Of a DNA stretch of 12,902 nucleotides, positions 5,871 through 12,772 are shown one piece after another. Source of the DNA: Clostridia bacterium (GTDB lineage: Bacteria > Bacillota > Clostridia > Oscillospirales > Acutalibacteraceae); assembly GCA_900755995.1 (NCBI GenBank), contig CAAEIM010000178.1, forward strand, positions 1 to 12,902, in the 5' to 3' direction. The notes below the pieces were generated by a model. That model was not told where the DNA came from, ran no database searches, and was given only the letters and a program-made list of their open reading frames with translations. Each line of letters opens with the position of its first letter. The first letter of the stretch is position 1. The position numbers were made by a program, and so were the translations under genes.

Positions 5871-7400
5871 TTATTTTCCCCAGTATTTTCGGTCAAGGCT
5901 GCGGTACTGTACAGCCTCTAAAATGTGCTCCGCCTTAATTATCTCGCTGTTGTCGAGATCTGCAATAGTCCGTGCAACCTTCAGCACACGGTCATAGGCT
6001 CTTGCGGTCATTCCCATACTTTCAAACGCATTTTTGAGCATTTTTTCGGCTTCATCATCAATAACGCATACCTTTTCAAATTGGTTTGAGTTAATATTTG
6101 CATTGCAGTTTGTAGAAGTACCTTTGTAACGAATAGACTGAATTTTTCGAGCTTTGTTGACTCGTTTTTTTATTTCAGATGACGGTTCGGTTTTTTCCTT
6201 ATCTCTCAGTTCGTCAAATTTTACTGCCGATACTTCTATATGTATGTCAAATCGGTCGAGCAGAGGCCCTGAAATTTTATTTAAGTAGTTGTGAATTTTT
6301 TGTGGAGAACAGGTGCACTTGCCCGATGCGTCATTAAAATATCCGCAGGGGCAGGGGTTCATGGCGGCTACAAGCATTACTGTGCAGGGATAGGTGTAGC
6401 TGCCGTGAGAGCGTGAAATTGTGATTTTGCCGTCCTCAATAGGCTGCCGCAAAACCTCAAGAGCCGCTCTTGAAAATTCAGGCAGTTCATCAAGAAAAAG
6501 CACTCCGTTGTGTGCAAGTGAAACCTCACCGGGACGAACTGTTCCTGTACCTCCGCCGCCAAGTCCGACAGCGGTTACAGTGTGATGGGGAGAACGAAAC
6601 GGGCGGGTGCGAACAAGCCCGTTTTTATTCAGAAGTCCTGCGATAGAATGGATTTTTGTTGTTTCAATCATTTCTCCAAAGGTCATATCGGGTAAAATCG
6701 ACGGAATACGCTTTGCAAGCATACTTTTTCCTGAGCCGGGAGGGCCGATAAGCAGAATGTTGTGACCGCCTGCGGCTGCAATTTCCAATGCTCTTTTAAC
6801 CTCAGCCTGTCCCTTTACCTGTGAAAAGTCGGGAATAAACTGTTCTTCGGTATTATTGCTCTCAACTTTTGCAGCGGCAGGCTCTATAGGTTCATCGCCG
6901 CTGAGATGCGCTATCAGCTGTAAAATATTTTTAACGGGATATACCTCAATTCCCTCTATAACCGCACCCTCTGCACCGTTTTCATAGGGAACATAAATTT
7001 TGGAATAGCCAAGCTCACGAGCCTTGATTACCATAGGGAGAACCCCGTTAATCGCCCTTACCTCGCCGCCGAGGGAAAGCTCGCCGAGAAAGGCGGAGTC
7101 TGATATTTCAGCCACAACCGTTCCCGTCATTTTGAGCACGGCAATAAGAATGGGCAAATCGTAGATAGGTCCCTCCTTTTTTATATCGGCAGGCGCAAGA
7201 TTAATGGTGATATGGGCGGTAGGGAAGATAAATCCGCAGTTTTTCATTGCGCTTTTAACCCTGTCACGGCTTTCCTTAACGGCTGCATCGGGCAGTCCTA
7301 CCATATCAAAGGCAGGAAAGCCCTTGTTGAGTGAGCCCTCAACCTCAACAGGGTAGCTGTCCATACCCAAAAGACCAAAGCTGTTGATTTTTACAACCAT
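5871..7400 (-). CDS. yifB: YifB/ComM-family magnesium-chelatase-like AAA+ ATPase
   Basis: This full-length protein has 509 residues, the normal family size. An N-terminal Lon-protease-like domain (about 1-165, with VGLPDAAVKESRDRV) precedes the AAA+ core. The core has Walker A GPPGSGKS (219-226), RPFRSPHHT (266-274), Walker B LFLDELPEF (301-309), a cysteine cluster NPCPCGYFND with Cys362/364, and GPLLDRFD (378-385). The C-terminal lid has ARAYDRVLKVARTIADL. In Gram-negative bacteria ComM is a hexameric helicase that extends branch migration during natural transformation; the role in Clostridia is less clear. AGAGGTG precedes the ATG. The gene is monocistronic, between its own promoter and the terminator at 5665-5700. 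Its leader has an AT-rich palindrome at 7420-7437 (ATTAATTT arms). Confidence 0.93.
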   Translation of the reverse strand: MVVKINSFGLLGMDSYPVEVEGSLNKGFPAFDMVGLPDAAVKESRDRVKSAMKNCGFIFPTAHITINLAPADIKKEGPIYDLPILIAVLKMTGTVVAEISDSAFLGELSLGGEVRAINGVLPMVIKARELGYSKIYVPYENGAEGAVIEGIEVYPVKNILQLIAHLSGDEPIEPAAAKVESNNTEEQFIPDFSQVKGQAEVKRALEIAAAGGHNILLIGPPGSGKSMLAKRIPSILPDMTFGEMIETTKIHSIAGLLNKNGLVRTRPFRSPHHTVTAVGLGGGGTGTVRPGEVSLAHNGVLFLDELPEFSRAALEVLRQPIEDGKITISRSHGSYTYPCTVMLVAAMNPCPCGYFNDASGKCTCSPQKIHNYLNKISGPLLDRFDIHIEVSAVKFDELRDKEKTEPSSEIKKRVNKARKIQSIRYKGTSTNCNANINSNQFEKVCVIDDEAEKMLKNAFESMGMTARAYDRVLKVARTIADLDNSEIIKAEHILEAVQYRSLDRKYWGK

Positions 7401-7440
7401 TTATAGCACCTCTAATAAAATTAATTTAAAAATTAATACT

Positions 7441-7469
7441 ATTATAACATTTTATCATATTGTGTACAA
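7441..7469 (-). promoter_or_regulatory. Sigma-A promoter of yifB
   Basis: On the minus strand, TTGTAC (7469-7464) and TATAAT (7446-7441) are 17 bases apart, with TG one base before the -10 box. It faces away from the sigH promoter. Confidence 0.7.
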
Positions 7470-7553
7470 GTATTATTGTGGCATAATATGTAAATTCTGC
7501 ACAATTATTGGCGAATTGATTTGAAAAAATTACAGATAATATTTATTTTTGTA

Positions 7554-7582
7554 TTGACAAATGCACACAAATCGGTTATTAT
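7554..7582 (+). promoter_or_regulatory. Sigma-A promoter of the sigH-like gene
   Basis: TTGACA (7554-7559) is a perfect -35 box, followed after 17 bases by TATTAT (7577-7582). The start codon lies about 26 bases beyond the expected transcription start. Confidence 0.82.
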
Positions 7583-7614
7583 TTATATAAGGAAAAGTCT
7601 TTTGAGGTGAGCTT

Positions 7615-8211
7615 GTGTCCGAGTTGGTAAAAAATTTTTCAGAGCTTTCTGATTCGGAGCTTGCTAAGCTTGTAAATCAGGGCAATGACGGTGCGTTTGA
7701 TGTGCTTGCTTTACGATACTTTCGCAATATTGCTTTTCTTTCAAACAAGTATTCTGTTGACGGCTATGACCGAAGCGACTTTGTGCAGGAGGGACTTTTG
7801 GGACTATTATATGCCTGCCGCACATTTGACAGTTCAAAAGAGGCTTCATTCAAAAGCTATGTTGACATTGTAGCTGAACGCAGATTTATTTCCATAGTGC
7901 GTAAAAGCAAAGCAAAAAAGGCTGTGCCAAGCTCAAGTCTGGTGTCTCTTGACAGCAGCATAGATGAGCTTGAGGCTGATTCATACAATCCGGAACAGCT
8001 TATGCTTGCAAAAGAGCGTTTTTCAGCGCTTTGCAGTGAGCTTAAAAACCTGCTCTCCCGCAGGGAGTATGCGGTGCTTATGTATTATTATGACGGATTA
8101 AGCTATACGCAGGCGGCTAAAAAGCTTGGTATAACTCCAAAATCCGCCGACAATGCCCTGCAAAGAGCCAAAAAAAAGATTTCCTTATATTATATGTCCT
8201 TAGAAGAGTAA
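7615..8211 (+). CDS. sigH: Sigma-70 family sigma factor, SigH-like
   Basis: The 198-residue protein has sigma region 2 (about 25-100: DGAFDVLALRYF, then DFVQEGLLGLLYACRTFD, then SFKSYVDIVAERRFIS). A linker follows, then region 4 (about 138-190) with the helix-turn-helix DGLSYTQAAKKLGITPKSAD (160-179) and DNALQRAKKKI. The order and wording, especially KSxDNALQRxKxK, resemble B. subtilis SigH, which drives stationary-phase, competence and early sporulation genes. There is no region 1 or region 3, which is normal for this group. The start is GTG, set by GAGGTGA five bases upstream. The gene has its own promoter and is followed closely by a zinc-ribbon gene, with which it likely shares a transcript. 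It could be a related alternative sigma factor; the exact regulon is not visible here. Confidence 0.78.
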   Translation: MSELVKNFSELSDSELAKLVNQGNDGAFDVLALRYFRNIAFLSNKYSVDGYDRSDFVQEGLLGLLYACRTFDSSKEASFKSYVDIVAERRFISIVRKSKAKKAVPSSSLVSLDSSIDELEADSYNPEQLMLAKERFSALCSELKNLLSRREYAVLMYYYDGLSYTQAAKKLGITPKSADNALQRAKKKISLYYMSLEE

Positions 8212-8270
8212 GGCGGTGCAATTCCGCAAAAGGGCAAAACATAACACAGTACAAAAGTGAGGTAAAAACA

Positions 8271-8540
8271 ATGTACGAAGATAAGACATTAGTATGCAAA
8301 GAATGTGGAAATGAATTTGTTTTCACAGCAGGCGAGCAGGAATTTTATGCTGAAAAGGGCTTTGTAAATGAGCCGCAGCGTTGTAAAGCTTGCAGACAGG
8401 CTCGTAAGAATGCCGCAAAACCGGCTCGTGAGCTTTTTGAAACTACCTGTGCAGAGTGCGGCGGTGTAGCTAAGATACCTTTCAAACCGGTTGAAGGCAA
8501 GGCTTATTACTGCAGCGATTGCTTTGCAAAGAGAAAGTAA
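8271..8540 (+). CDS. Small double zinc-ribbon protein (CxxC-x17-CxxC)
   Basis: This 89-residue protein has two zinc-binding units. The first (about 7-45) has CKEC and CKAC around FVFTAGEQEFYAEKGF, the pattern of the Pfam 'probable zinc-ribbon' family. The second (about 60-85) has CAEC, exactly 17 residues, then CSDC, the pattern named CxxC-x17-CxxC. Arg- and Lys-rich linkers suggest contact with nucleic acid or RNA polymerase, but no function is established. GAGGT precedes the ATG. The gene is 59 bases after sigH, and the terminator at 8630-8663 follows, so both genes likely form one transcript. The short gap holds a weak GCGG/CCGC hairpin (8213-8227). Confidence 0.8.
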   Translation: MYEDKTLVCKECGNEFVFTAGEQEFYAEKGFVNEPQRCKACRQARKNAAKPARELFETTCAECGGVAKIPFKPVEGKAYYCSDCFAKRK

Positions 8541-8629
8541 CACAGACAGACTTATATTTATTATAGCGATTTTAAAAAGCATTGTTTTAAAACCAATATA
8601 GTTTGTATATTTTTTTGAGCTGTAGGAAA

Positions 8630-8663
8630 CGGCGGATTTATTCTTTAAATCCGCTGTTTTTTT
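8630..8663 (+). terminator. Rho-independent terminator after the sigH-zinc ribbon unit
   Basis: An 11-bp stem CGGCGGATTTA/TAAATCCGCTG (one G-T pair) with a five-base loop is followed directly by seven T. This is a textbook plus-strand terminator, 90 bases after the zinc-ribbon stop codon. Confidence 0.9.
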
Positions 8664-8687
8664 GCACCGATAAAGCTTCTGTAAATT

Positions 8688-8720
8688 AACCGCCCACCTG
8701 ATTTTTTCAGGTGGGCGGTT
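8688..8720. terminator. Perfect 14-bp hairpin at the convergent gene border
   Basis: Arms AACCGCCCACCTGA and TCAGGTGGGCGGTT are perfect complements around a five-T loop. The hairpin lies 30 bases after the minus-strand gene ending at 8751 and is the only candidate terminator for it. The T tract on the minus side is weak (TTAATTT), so efficiency is uncertain. Confidence 0.6.
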
Positions 8721-8750
8721 GTGATAATTGTGCAGTCTCGTCTTAATTTT

Positions 8751-9485
8751 TTAGCTGATTACAATAGGAATTTCCATTTCTATATTACCATTAATAGCAT
8801 TAACATAAATAAGCTTACTGTCGATAGGATTTTGAGCTTCGGTTTCATATTTCCAGCATAAAACCGGAGTTATATCGTTCATAGCACAAATTACCAACTG
8901 TGCAGATTTTATATGTGTGTCGGATTCCAAATCTATTGATTTTTTGCCGTCATCATATGATATTTTCGGATTTGTTTCAAGATTGCCAACATCAATATAC
9001 GTTCCTTTTACTGAGAGTGCTTGTCCGTCTTTTGAAGCAACTATGCGAAAATATCCTCCGTCAACAGGTATGCCGTTATGAAGCTGATGCAATAATATAC
9101 TAATTTCATCGCCTTTGTTAATATCTTCACAATAAAAACCGTATTCGGTTATGCCAAACAAGCTTCTTAAGCTTATCAAAGCAGTCACGGCATCTTCCTG
9201 ATTTAAAATTTTTCGTAATGTAAATCTTCCTGTAATTTCCTTTGGTATTTCTGTTTTTGATTGGTAAGCTGTAATGTCACCGCCAAGATTTTTTACATCA
9301 TCTATTGTCAGATTTTCAATATCTTCAACATTTCCCACTGAAATTTCAGCGGGTGAATCAATCAACTCAGTTGCCTGAAAACCATTGTAAAATTTTACAA
9401 ATAAAATAAATATTATTGCAGCAACTAAAACAACTGCAAGCAGAAGCAGTATTGCTTTTGTCTTTTTGGAATTTTTTGTAATCAT
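8751..9485 (-). CDS. Membrane-anchored stand-alone FTP/PepSY propeptide-like protein
   Basis: The 244-residue protein has one N-terminal membrane segment (about 11-31) after a lysine-rich start, so the rest is probably outside. The exterior part resembles the propeptide of thermolysin-type (M4) metalloproteases. An FTP-like core at about 129-162 has HNGIPVDGGYFRIVASKDG and VKGTYI. A PepSY-like end at about 173-240 has LCWKYET and LIYVNAINGNI, the usual 'protein-derived amino acids then strand-turn-strand' form. No HExxH catalytic domain follows, so this is a propeptide module alone. Such modules can inhibit or chaperone proteases; the partner is unknown. AGGAGA precedes the ATG. It is probably the last gene of the unit with 9580-10113 and 10130-11503, although the 94-base gap contains a small hairpin. 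Confidence 0.6.
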   Translation of the reverse strand: MITKNSKKTKAILLLLAVVLVAAIIFILFVKFYNGFQATELIDSPAEISVGNVEDIENLTIDDVKNLGGDITAYQSKTEIPKEITGRFTLRKILNQEDAVTALISLRSLFGITEYGFYCEDINKGDEISILLHQLHNGIPVDGGYFRIVASKDGQALSVKGTYIDVGNLETNPKISYDDGKKSIDLESDTHIKSAQLVICAMNDITPVLCWKYETEAQNPIDSKLIYVNAINGNIEMEIPIVIS

Positions 9486-9508
9486 AATAATCTCCTGATA
9501 ATATTTCG

Positions 9509-9530
9509 CTCATATTCTGCGGCATATGAG
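9509..9530. other. Small hairpin between two membrane-protein genes
   Basis: CTCATAT and ATATGAG form a 7-bp stem around an eight-base loop in the 94-base gap. There is no T tract on the minus strand, so it is more likely a processing or stability element than a full terminator. Confidence 0.35.
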
Positions 9531-9579
9531 TTTATATCCGTAACATTTTATTTGCTTTTCATTTGATAATTACATAAGC

Positions 9580-10113
9580 TCAATATACAATTACAGAATT
9601 CTCAGTATATTCAATAATTAGTTTAGTATCATCTGAAATTGAATAATCCGATTTTTTATAATTATTAACAGCAGTTTGATAATTTAACGAAGAAAAGTCT
9701 GTTATAGGAGTAACTGTAACTCCATATTGTTTACTTGAACCGTTAAAATAATTTATTGATTCTACAGTTTTATTATTGAAGTCAACAGTAATTTCGGAAC
9801 TCTCGATTCTACCACCCTCTGCAAAATTATTCACATATTTTATAAAGTAAAACTCCATTTGTGTATGACCGTTGCAAATAGTAGTAGTCACCATTGTTAA
9901 TGGCTTATCATCAATATATTGACTGCAATTCTGCTTAATTGAATTATAAACATCGGATTCAGACTCGTAGGCTTCCGATATTTTTATACTTACTTTCCCA
10001 TTTTTGCTTTCATAATTCAGATATTTATAAGCAAGTACAAAAATGGATGAAATGGCAAGACATACTATAATGACAATAGAAATTAAAAGAGTAGGTATTT
10101 TCTTTTTCTTCAT
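9580..10113 (-). CDS. Hypothetical single-pass exported protein
   Basis: I do not recognise this 177-residue protein. It starts with MKKKKIP and one membrane segment (about 9-29), which fits either a signal anchor or an uncleaved signal peptide. The remaining 145 residues are polar, with alternating hydrophobic residues typical of beta strands, and contain two cysteines (about 63 and 80) that could form a disulfide. The stretch ITVDFNNKTVESINYF is faintly like a PepSY strand-turn-strand but is too weak to call. GAGG five bases before the ATG supports the start. It lies 16 bases after the stop of the large membrane protein, so the two are almost certainly co-transcribed. Codon use is AT-rich. 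Confidence 0.7.
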   Translation of the reverse strand: MKKKKIPTLLISIVIIVCLAISSIFVLAYKYLNYESKNGKVSIKISEAYESESDVYNSIKQNCSQYIDDKPLTMVTTTICNGHTQMEFYFIKYVNNFAEGGRIESSEITVDFNNKTVESINYFNGSSKQYGVTVTPITDFSSLNYQTAVNNYKKSDYSISDDTKLIIEYTENSVIVY

Positions 10114-10129
10114 AAAAACCTCAACATAA

Positions 10130-11503
10130 TTATTCTACATACTGTTTACTAAAATTTACCATATATTCGGTTTTTATATCGTTATTTATTACAAGCTCAT
10201 CATCTGTAAAGTTATTGTTTGCATAACGCTCAATATACGGCTTAATAAAATTTGGCTCATATTTGAGCAGGTAATCGCATCCGTATTCAAAGTAATTCCA
10301 GTAGCCGCAGGAAACCATATATTCAAGAAACGAGGTAAGGACTGCATTTTCTTCATGGCTTTTAATATCATCAAAGGCAATAACGTAGGGTATATCGTTC
10401 TTTGCAAAGGCTATATACTGATTTGAATAGAATACTACCTCCTGCTCTCCAATATCAACAGAAGCGCCACTGCTTTTACGGCTAATCTTATTTTTATCGG
10501 CATAGGGATATTCATAGTCAAAGTAATTATTAAGTACAAATTTTTGGAGGTAATCGTGTTGATATTTAATTTCGACATCGGTTTTTTTATAGGATAACAT
10601 TACCTTGGAGAAATTAATTTTTCGGTAAATTTGCTTGTTGGTAAAACTGTCTGAAGTTATATCAGTCCATCCAATATAGCCATCTGATGTTTCAGTAGAT
10701 ATTTTGTCAATTGAACCGGTTGAAAAAAAGCAGAGTTTTACAAAATATAATACAAAAACCAAAGCTATTGAAACAACACTTCTTGTAAAAATATATACTA
10801 TTTTGTTTGCTTTAGGCAGTTTATCTTTATAGCTTTTACCGTATAATACATTGAGAATCAGTATTATAACAACTTCTGAAATTATAGAAGTAATGGTTCT
10901 GAATATCTGCAATTTATGAGAATAGCACATACTCTGAAATAAATAGAATTGAGAATCCGCAGTGTATTTTTCTGTATAAGACCATAATTCAAAAAGATTT
11001 ATGAATATAAAAGTCACAGATACAATAAAGGAAAAGATAAATATAGATGTTGTAATAATAACAGTTTTATCCTTTTTAATGATTCCGTTAAGCATATCCC
11101 TTAGCATATTATTGCTTGTGTAGAAATATACGATAATCCGGAAAAATATTATGTAAAAAACATAATCGGTTATCATACTGATAAAAGTTTTTATTTCAGA
11201 ATTTAAAAAAATCAAACAAATTAAGTCCAGTGCAATTCTTAACAAAAGTGATATAAAAAAAGATTTTAATATTTGTATTTTGCATTGGCAGATTCTTAGA
11301 TTTGTAAAGTTAAATACAACAAATCCGCTGAAAACAAAAAAGAAAACAATAAACATAATAGATGACCATATTACGTTACTGAGTGGATACACCGGCAATA
11401 CAGATTTTGAATACGGAGTTGACCTTGATAAAGTTACTTCAAGTATAATAATCAGAATTGCCATAAACACCGTATTTTCTTTTTTATATAATATTTTTGA
11501 CAT
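10130..11503 (-). CDS. Hypothetical seven-segment membrane protein with exterior C-terminal domain
   Basis: This 457-residue protein is unfamiliar to me. About seven hydrophobic segments can be seen near 11-25, 45-66, 81-101, 109-127, 146-171, 200-220 and 237-259. A soluble domain of nearly 200 residues follows. With a positive N terminus inside, seven segments would place this domain outside the cell. It is rich in Tyr, Asp and Asn, has Cys399 and Cys409, and shows no enzyme motif I can name. GGAGTG precedes the ATG at 11503 with good spacing. It leads a likely operon with the two single-pass proteins downstream. No strong promoter was found; TTGATC and TTTTAT near 11559-11531 are a poor match. 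No close family is proposed; transporter or sensor roles would be guesses. Confidence 0.75.
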   Translation of the reverse strand: MSKILYKKENTVFMAILIIILEVTLSRSTPYSKSVLPVYPLSNVIWSSIMFIVFFFVFSGFVVFNFTNLRICQCKIQILKSFFISLLLRIALDLICLIFLNSEIKTFISMITDYVFYIIFFRIIVYFYTSNNMLRDMLNGIIKKDKTVIITTSIFIFSFIVSVTFIFINLFELWSYTEKYTADSQFYLFQSMCYSHKLQIFRTITSIISEVVIILILNVLYGKSYKDKLPKANKIVYIFTRSVVSIALVFVLYFVKLCFFSTGSIDKISTETSDGYIGWTDITSDSFTNKQIYRKINFSKVMLSYKKTDVEIKYQHDYLQKFVLNNYFDYEYPYADKNKISRKSSGASVDIGEQEVVFYSNQYIAFAKNDIPYVIAFDDIKSHEENAVLTSFLEYMVSCGYWNYFEYGCDYLLKYEPNFIKPYIERYANNNFTDDELVINNDIKTEYMVNFSKQYVE

Positions 11504-11563
11504 TTATACACTCCAATCTAAATTGTTTTCTGATAAAATTTAATTTAATATCTAAGATCAACA

Positions 11564-12043
11564 TTAATCCCTGTCTGTATTACCATCTTCAAGAGTCCAA
11601 GCTGTGATGCTTTTACCAGAATAAGATGTAACCTCAATTTCTGATAATCTAACAGAATGCACCGAAACTTCACCGGAATTCAAATCTGTTTCGCACACAT
11701 GCATAGTGCCAATTATCAGTAATCTTTTCTACGTAAACATGCTTTTCATCAGGACTAGGACAGTTTATGAAATTCGGTTTTTCATCATTAACGGAATAGA
11801 TAAATGAGTTTCTGTCTCTTGTGTTACTAAACGATACAAAATTATCACGAACTACGATACAATCTAAGTCTAACTCATCCGGAAGATAATTATCATGTAA
11901 TTGCTCCTGAAAATGTTTTATCAAACTCCATATATGAAATGAAAGGTTGTATATGTTCCTGTAATCAAAAGTAAACACGCTAATATTGCAATTATGCTTT
12001 TTACTTTTCTTTCAAGAATTCTGCAAATATATCTTGTGCCGCT
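11564..12043 (-). pseudogene. Frameshifted exported-protein gene
   Basis: Three pieces of one protein appear in different frames. The first (12043-11924) encodes a membrane segment (VKSIIAILACLLLITG) and stops at 11923. The middle (11978-11670, openable from a GTG) encodes a soluble stretch with NYLPDELDLDC and EKITDNWHYAC. The last (about 11728-11564) encodes ETDLNSGEVSVHSVRLSEIE to a natural-looking end at 11564. The first and last pieces share one frame and the middle is shifted, so two indels of opposite effect would restore a protein of about 140-160 residues. One lies between 11999 and 11924, the other between 11728 and 11673. The first piece also has no ATG, GTG or usable TTG, so the start is lost or altered. 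Family unknown. Sequencing error is a possible alternative. The layout resembles its single-pass neighbours. Confidence 0.6.
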
Positions 12044-12135
12044 TCATAATGTTTAGCTTAGTTTATCATATATTATCTTCATATCATTATTAGCCTCCCT
12101 ATAAAAAATTTCTATTGTTTCTTTGATAGTGCTTT
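12014..12135. repeat. Direct repeat, copy 1
   Basis: This segment covers the last about 28 codons of the 12053-12637 gene plus 39 bases downstream. It matches 12656-12772 with a few substitutions and one five-base gap. Shared blocks include AAGAATTCTGCAAATA, TTAGTTTATCATATATTATC and TTGTTTCTTTGATAGTGCTTT-like ends. Confidence 0.88.
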
Positions 12136-12637
12136 CGCTAATTATTTTTAATGTTTTTTTGTAATTTTCTTCATCTTCTAATGATAAATTGTCGGTATCA
12201 AAATCTAAATTTACATTAAAACATGTACTAAAACTATAGCTGTCGCTTTCATATAACATATTAATAGAATAATAATCATGATAAAAATAGATTGTTAAAT
12301 TTGCATTGCCAAAATTGGATTTTATAAAAGCGTAAAGATTTTTATCATTGGAATTTATATATGAAATTTCATAGCAATGTTTATTATATGTTACTTTTTT
12401 GTTATAGCAATTTACATAATTACCATCTTTGGATTTTATTCCCTTATATTTAGAAACCGTTAAATCTGTATATTGTTCAAAAAGATTTTCACTACAAGCA
12501 AAAATTATTTGTTGATACAAACTTCCGCGTGTATATGCAGACTTAAACGAACTTATATGATGTGAAAATGAAAATAGTATAATTGATATAAGTAACAATA
12601 AAACTAAAGTCAGTTTGCAATACTTATTAAATTTCAT
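12053..12637 (-). CDS. Hypothetical single-pass exported protein
   Basis: This 194-residue protein is unrecognised. One membrane segment (about 9-24) follows a short basic start, placing some 165 residues outside. The exterior part is rich in Tyr, Asn and Ser and has four cysteines (Cys48, 77, 88 and 139) that could form two disulfides. Its C terminus is a charged helix (about 158-193, with STIKETIEIFYREANNDMK). AAAGGA precedes the ATG with good spacing. The 3' end is duplicated upstream at 12656-12772, which suggests that a tandem paralogue once preceded it. It resembles the 9580-10113 protein and the pseudogene in layout, but no shared sequence is obvious. The AT-rich composition sets it apart from the housekeeping half of the window. 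Confidence 0.72.
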   Translation of the reverse strand: MKFNKYCKLTLVLLLLISIILFSFSHHISSFKSAYTRGSLYQQIIFACSENLFEQYTDLTVSKYKGIKSKDGNYVNCYNKKVTYNKHCYEISYINSNDKNLYAFIKSNFGNANLTIYFYHDYYSINMLYESDSYSFSTCFNVNLDFDTDNLSLEDEENYKKTLKIISESTIKETIEIFYREANNDMKIIYDKLS

Positions 12638-12655
12638 TATTAAATCCTTTCTATT

Positions 12656-12772
12656 AAGAATTCTGCAAATACATTTCGTGCCGCTTCAGATTGATTAGTT
12701 TATCATATATTATCTTCATATCGTTATTAGCTTCCCTATAAAAATTTTTTATTGTTTCTTTGATAGTGCTTT
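12656..12772 (-). pseudogene. 3' remnant of a duplicated paralogue (direct repeat, copy 2)
   Basis: Read on the minus strand this encodes STIKETIKNFYREANNDMK and IIYDKL, near identical to the C terminus of the 12053-12637 protein. It then continues as INLKRHEMYLQNS to a stop, because a five-base gap changes the frame at the end. Just upstream of the homology the frame meets a stop codon, and four bases present in copy 1 are missing, so no gene body remains. It is best read as the tail of an older tandem copy. It also supplies the sequence immediately before the Shine-Dalgarno site of the intact gene. Confidence 0.75.

Noticed and set aside
8212..8270. GGGCAAAAC-like wording resembling a c-di-GMP riboswitch
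   Set aside because: Only 59 bases are available, the paired helices are missing, and only a weak GCGG/CCGC hairpin is present.
11531..11559. Promoter for the membrane-protein unit (TTGATC, 17 bases, TTTTAT)
   Set aside because: Each box matches the consensus at only four of six positions in an AT-rich stretch, which is expected by chance.
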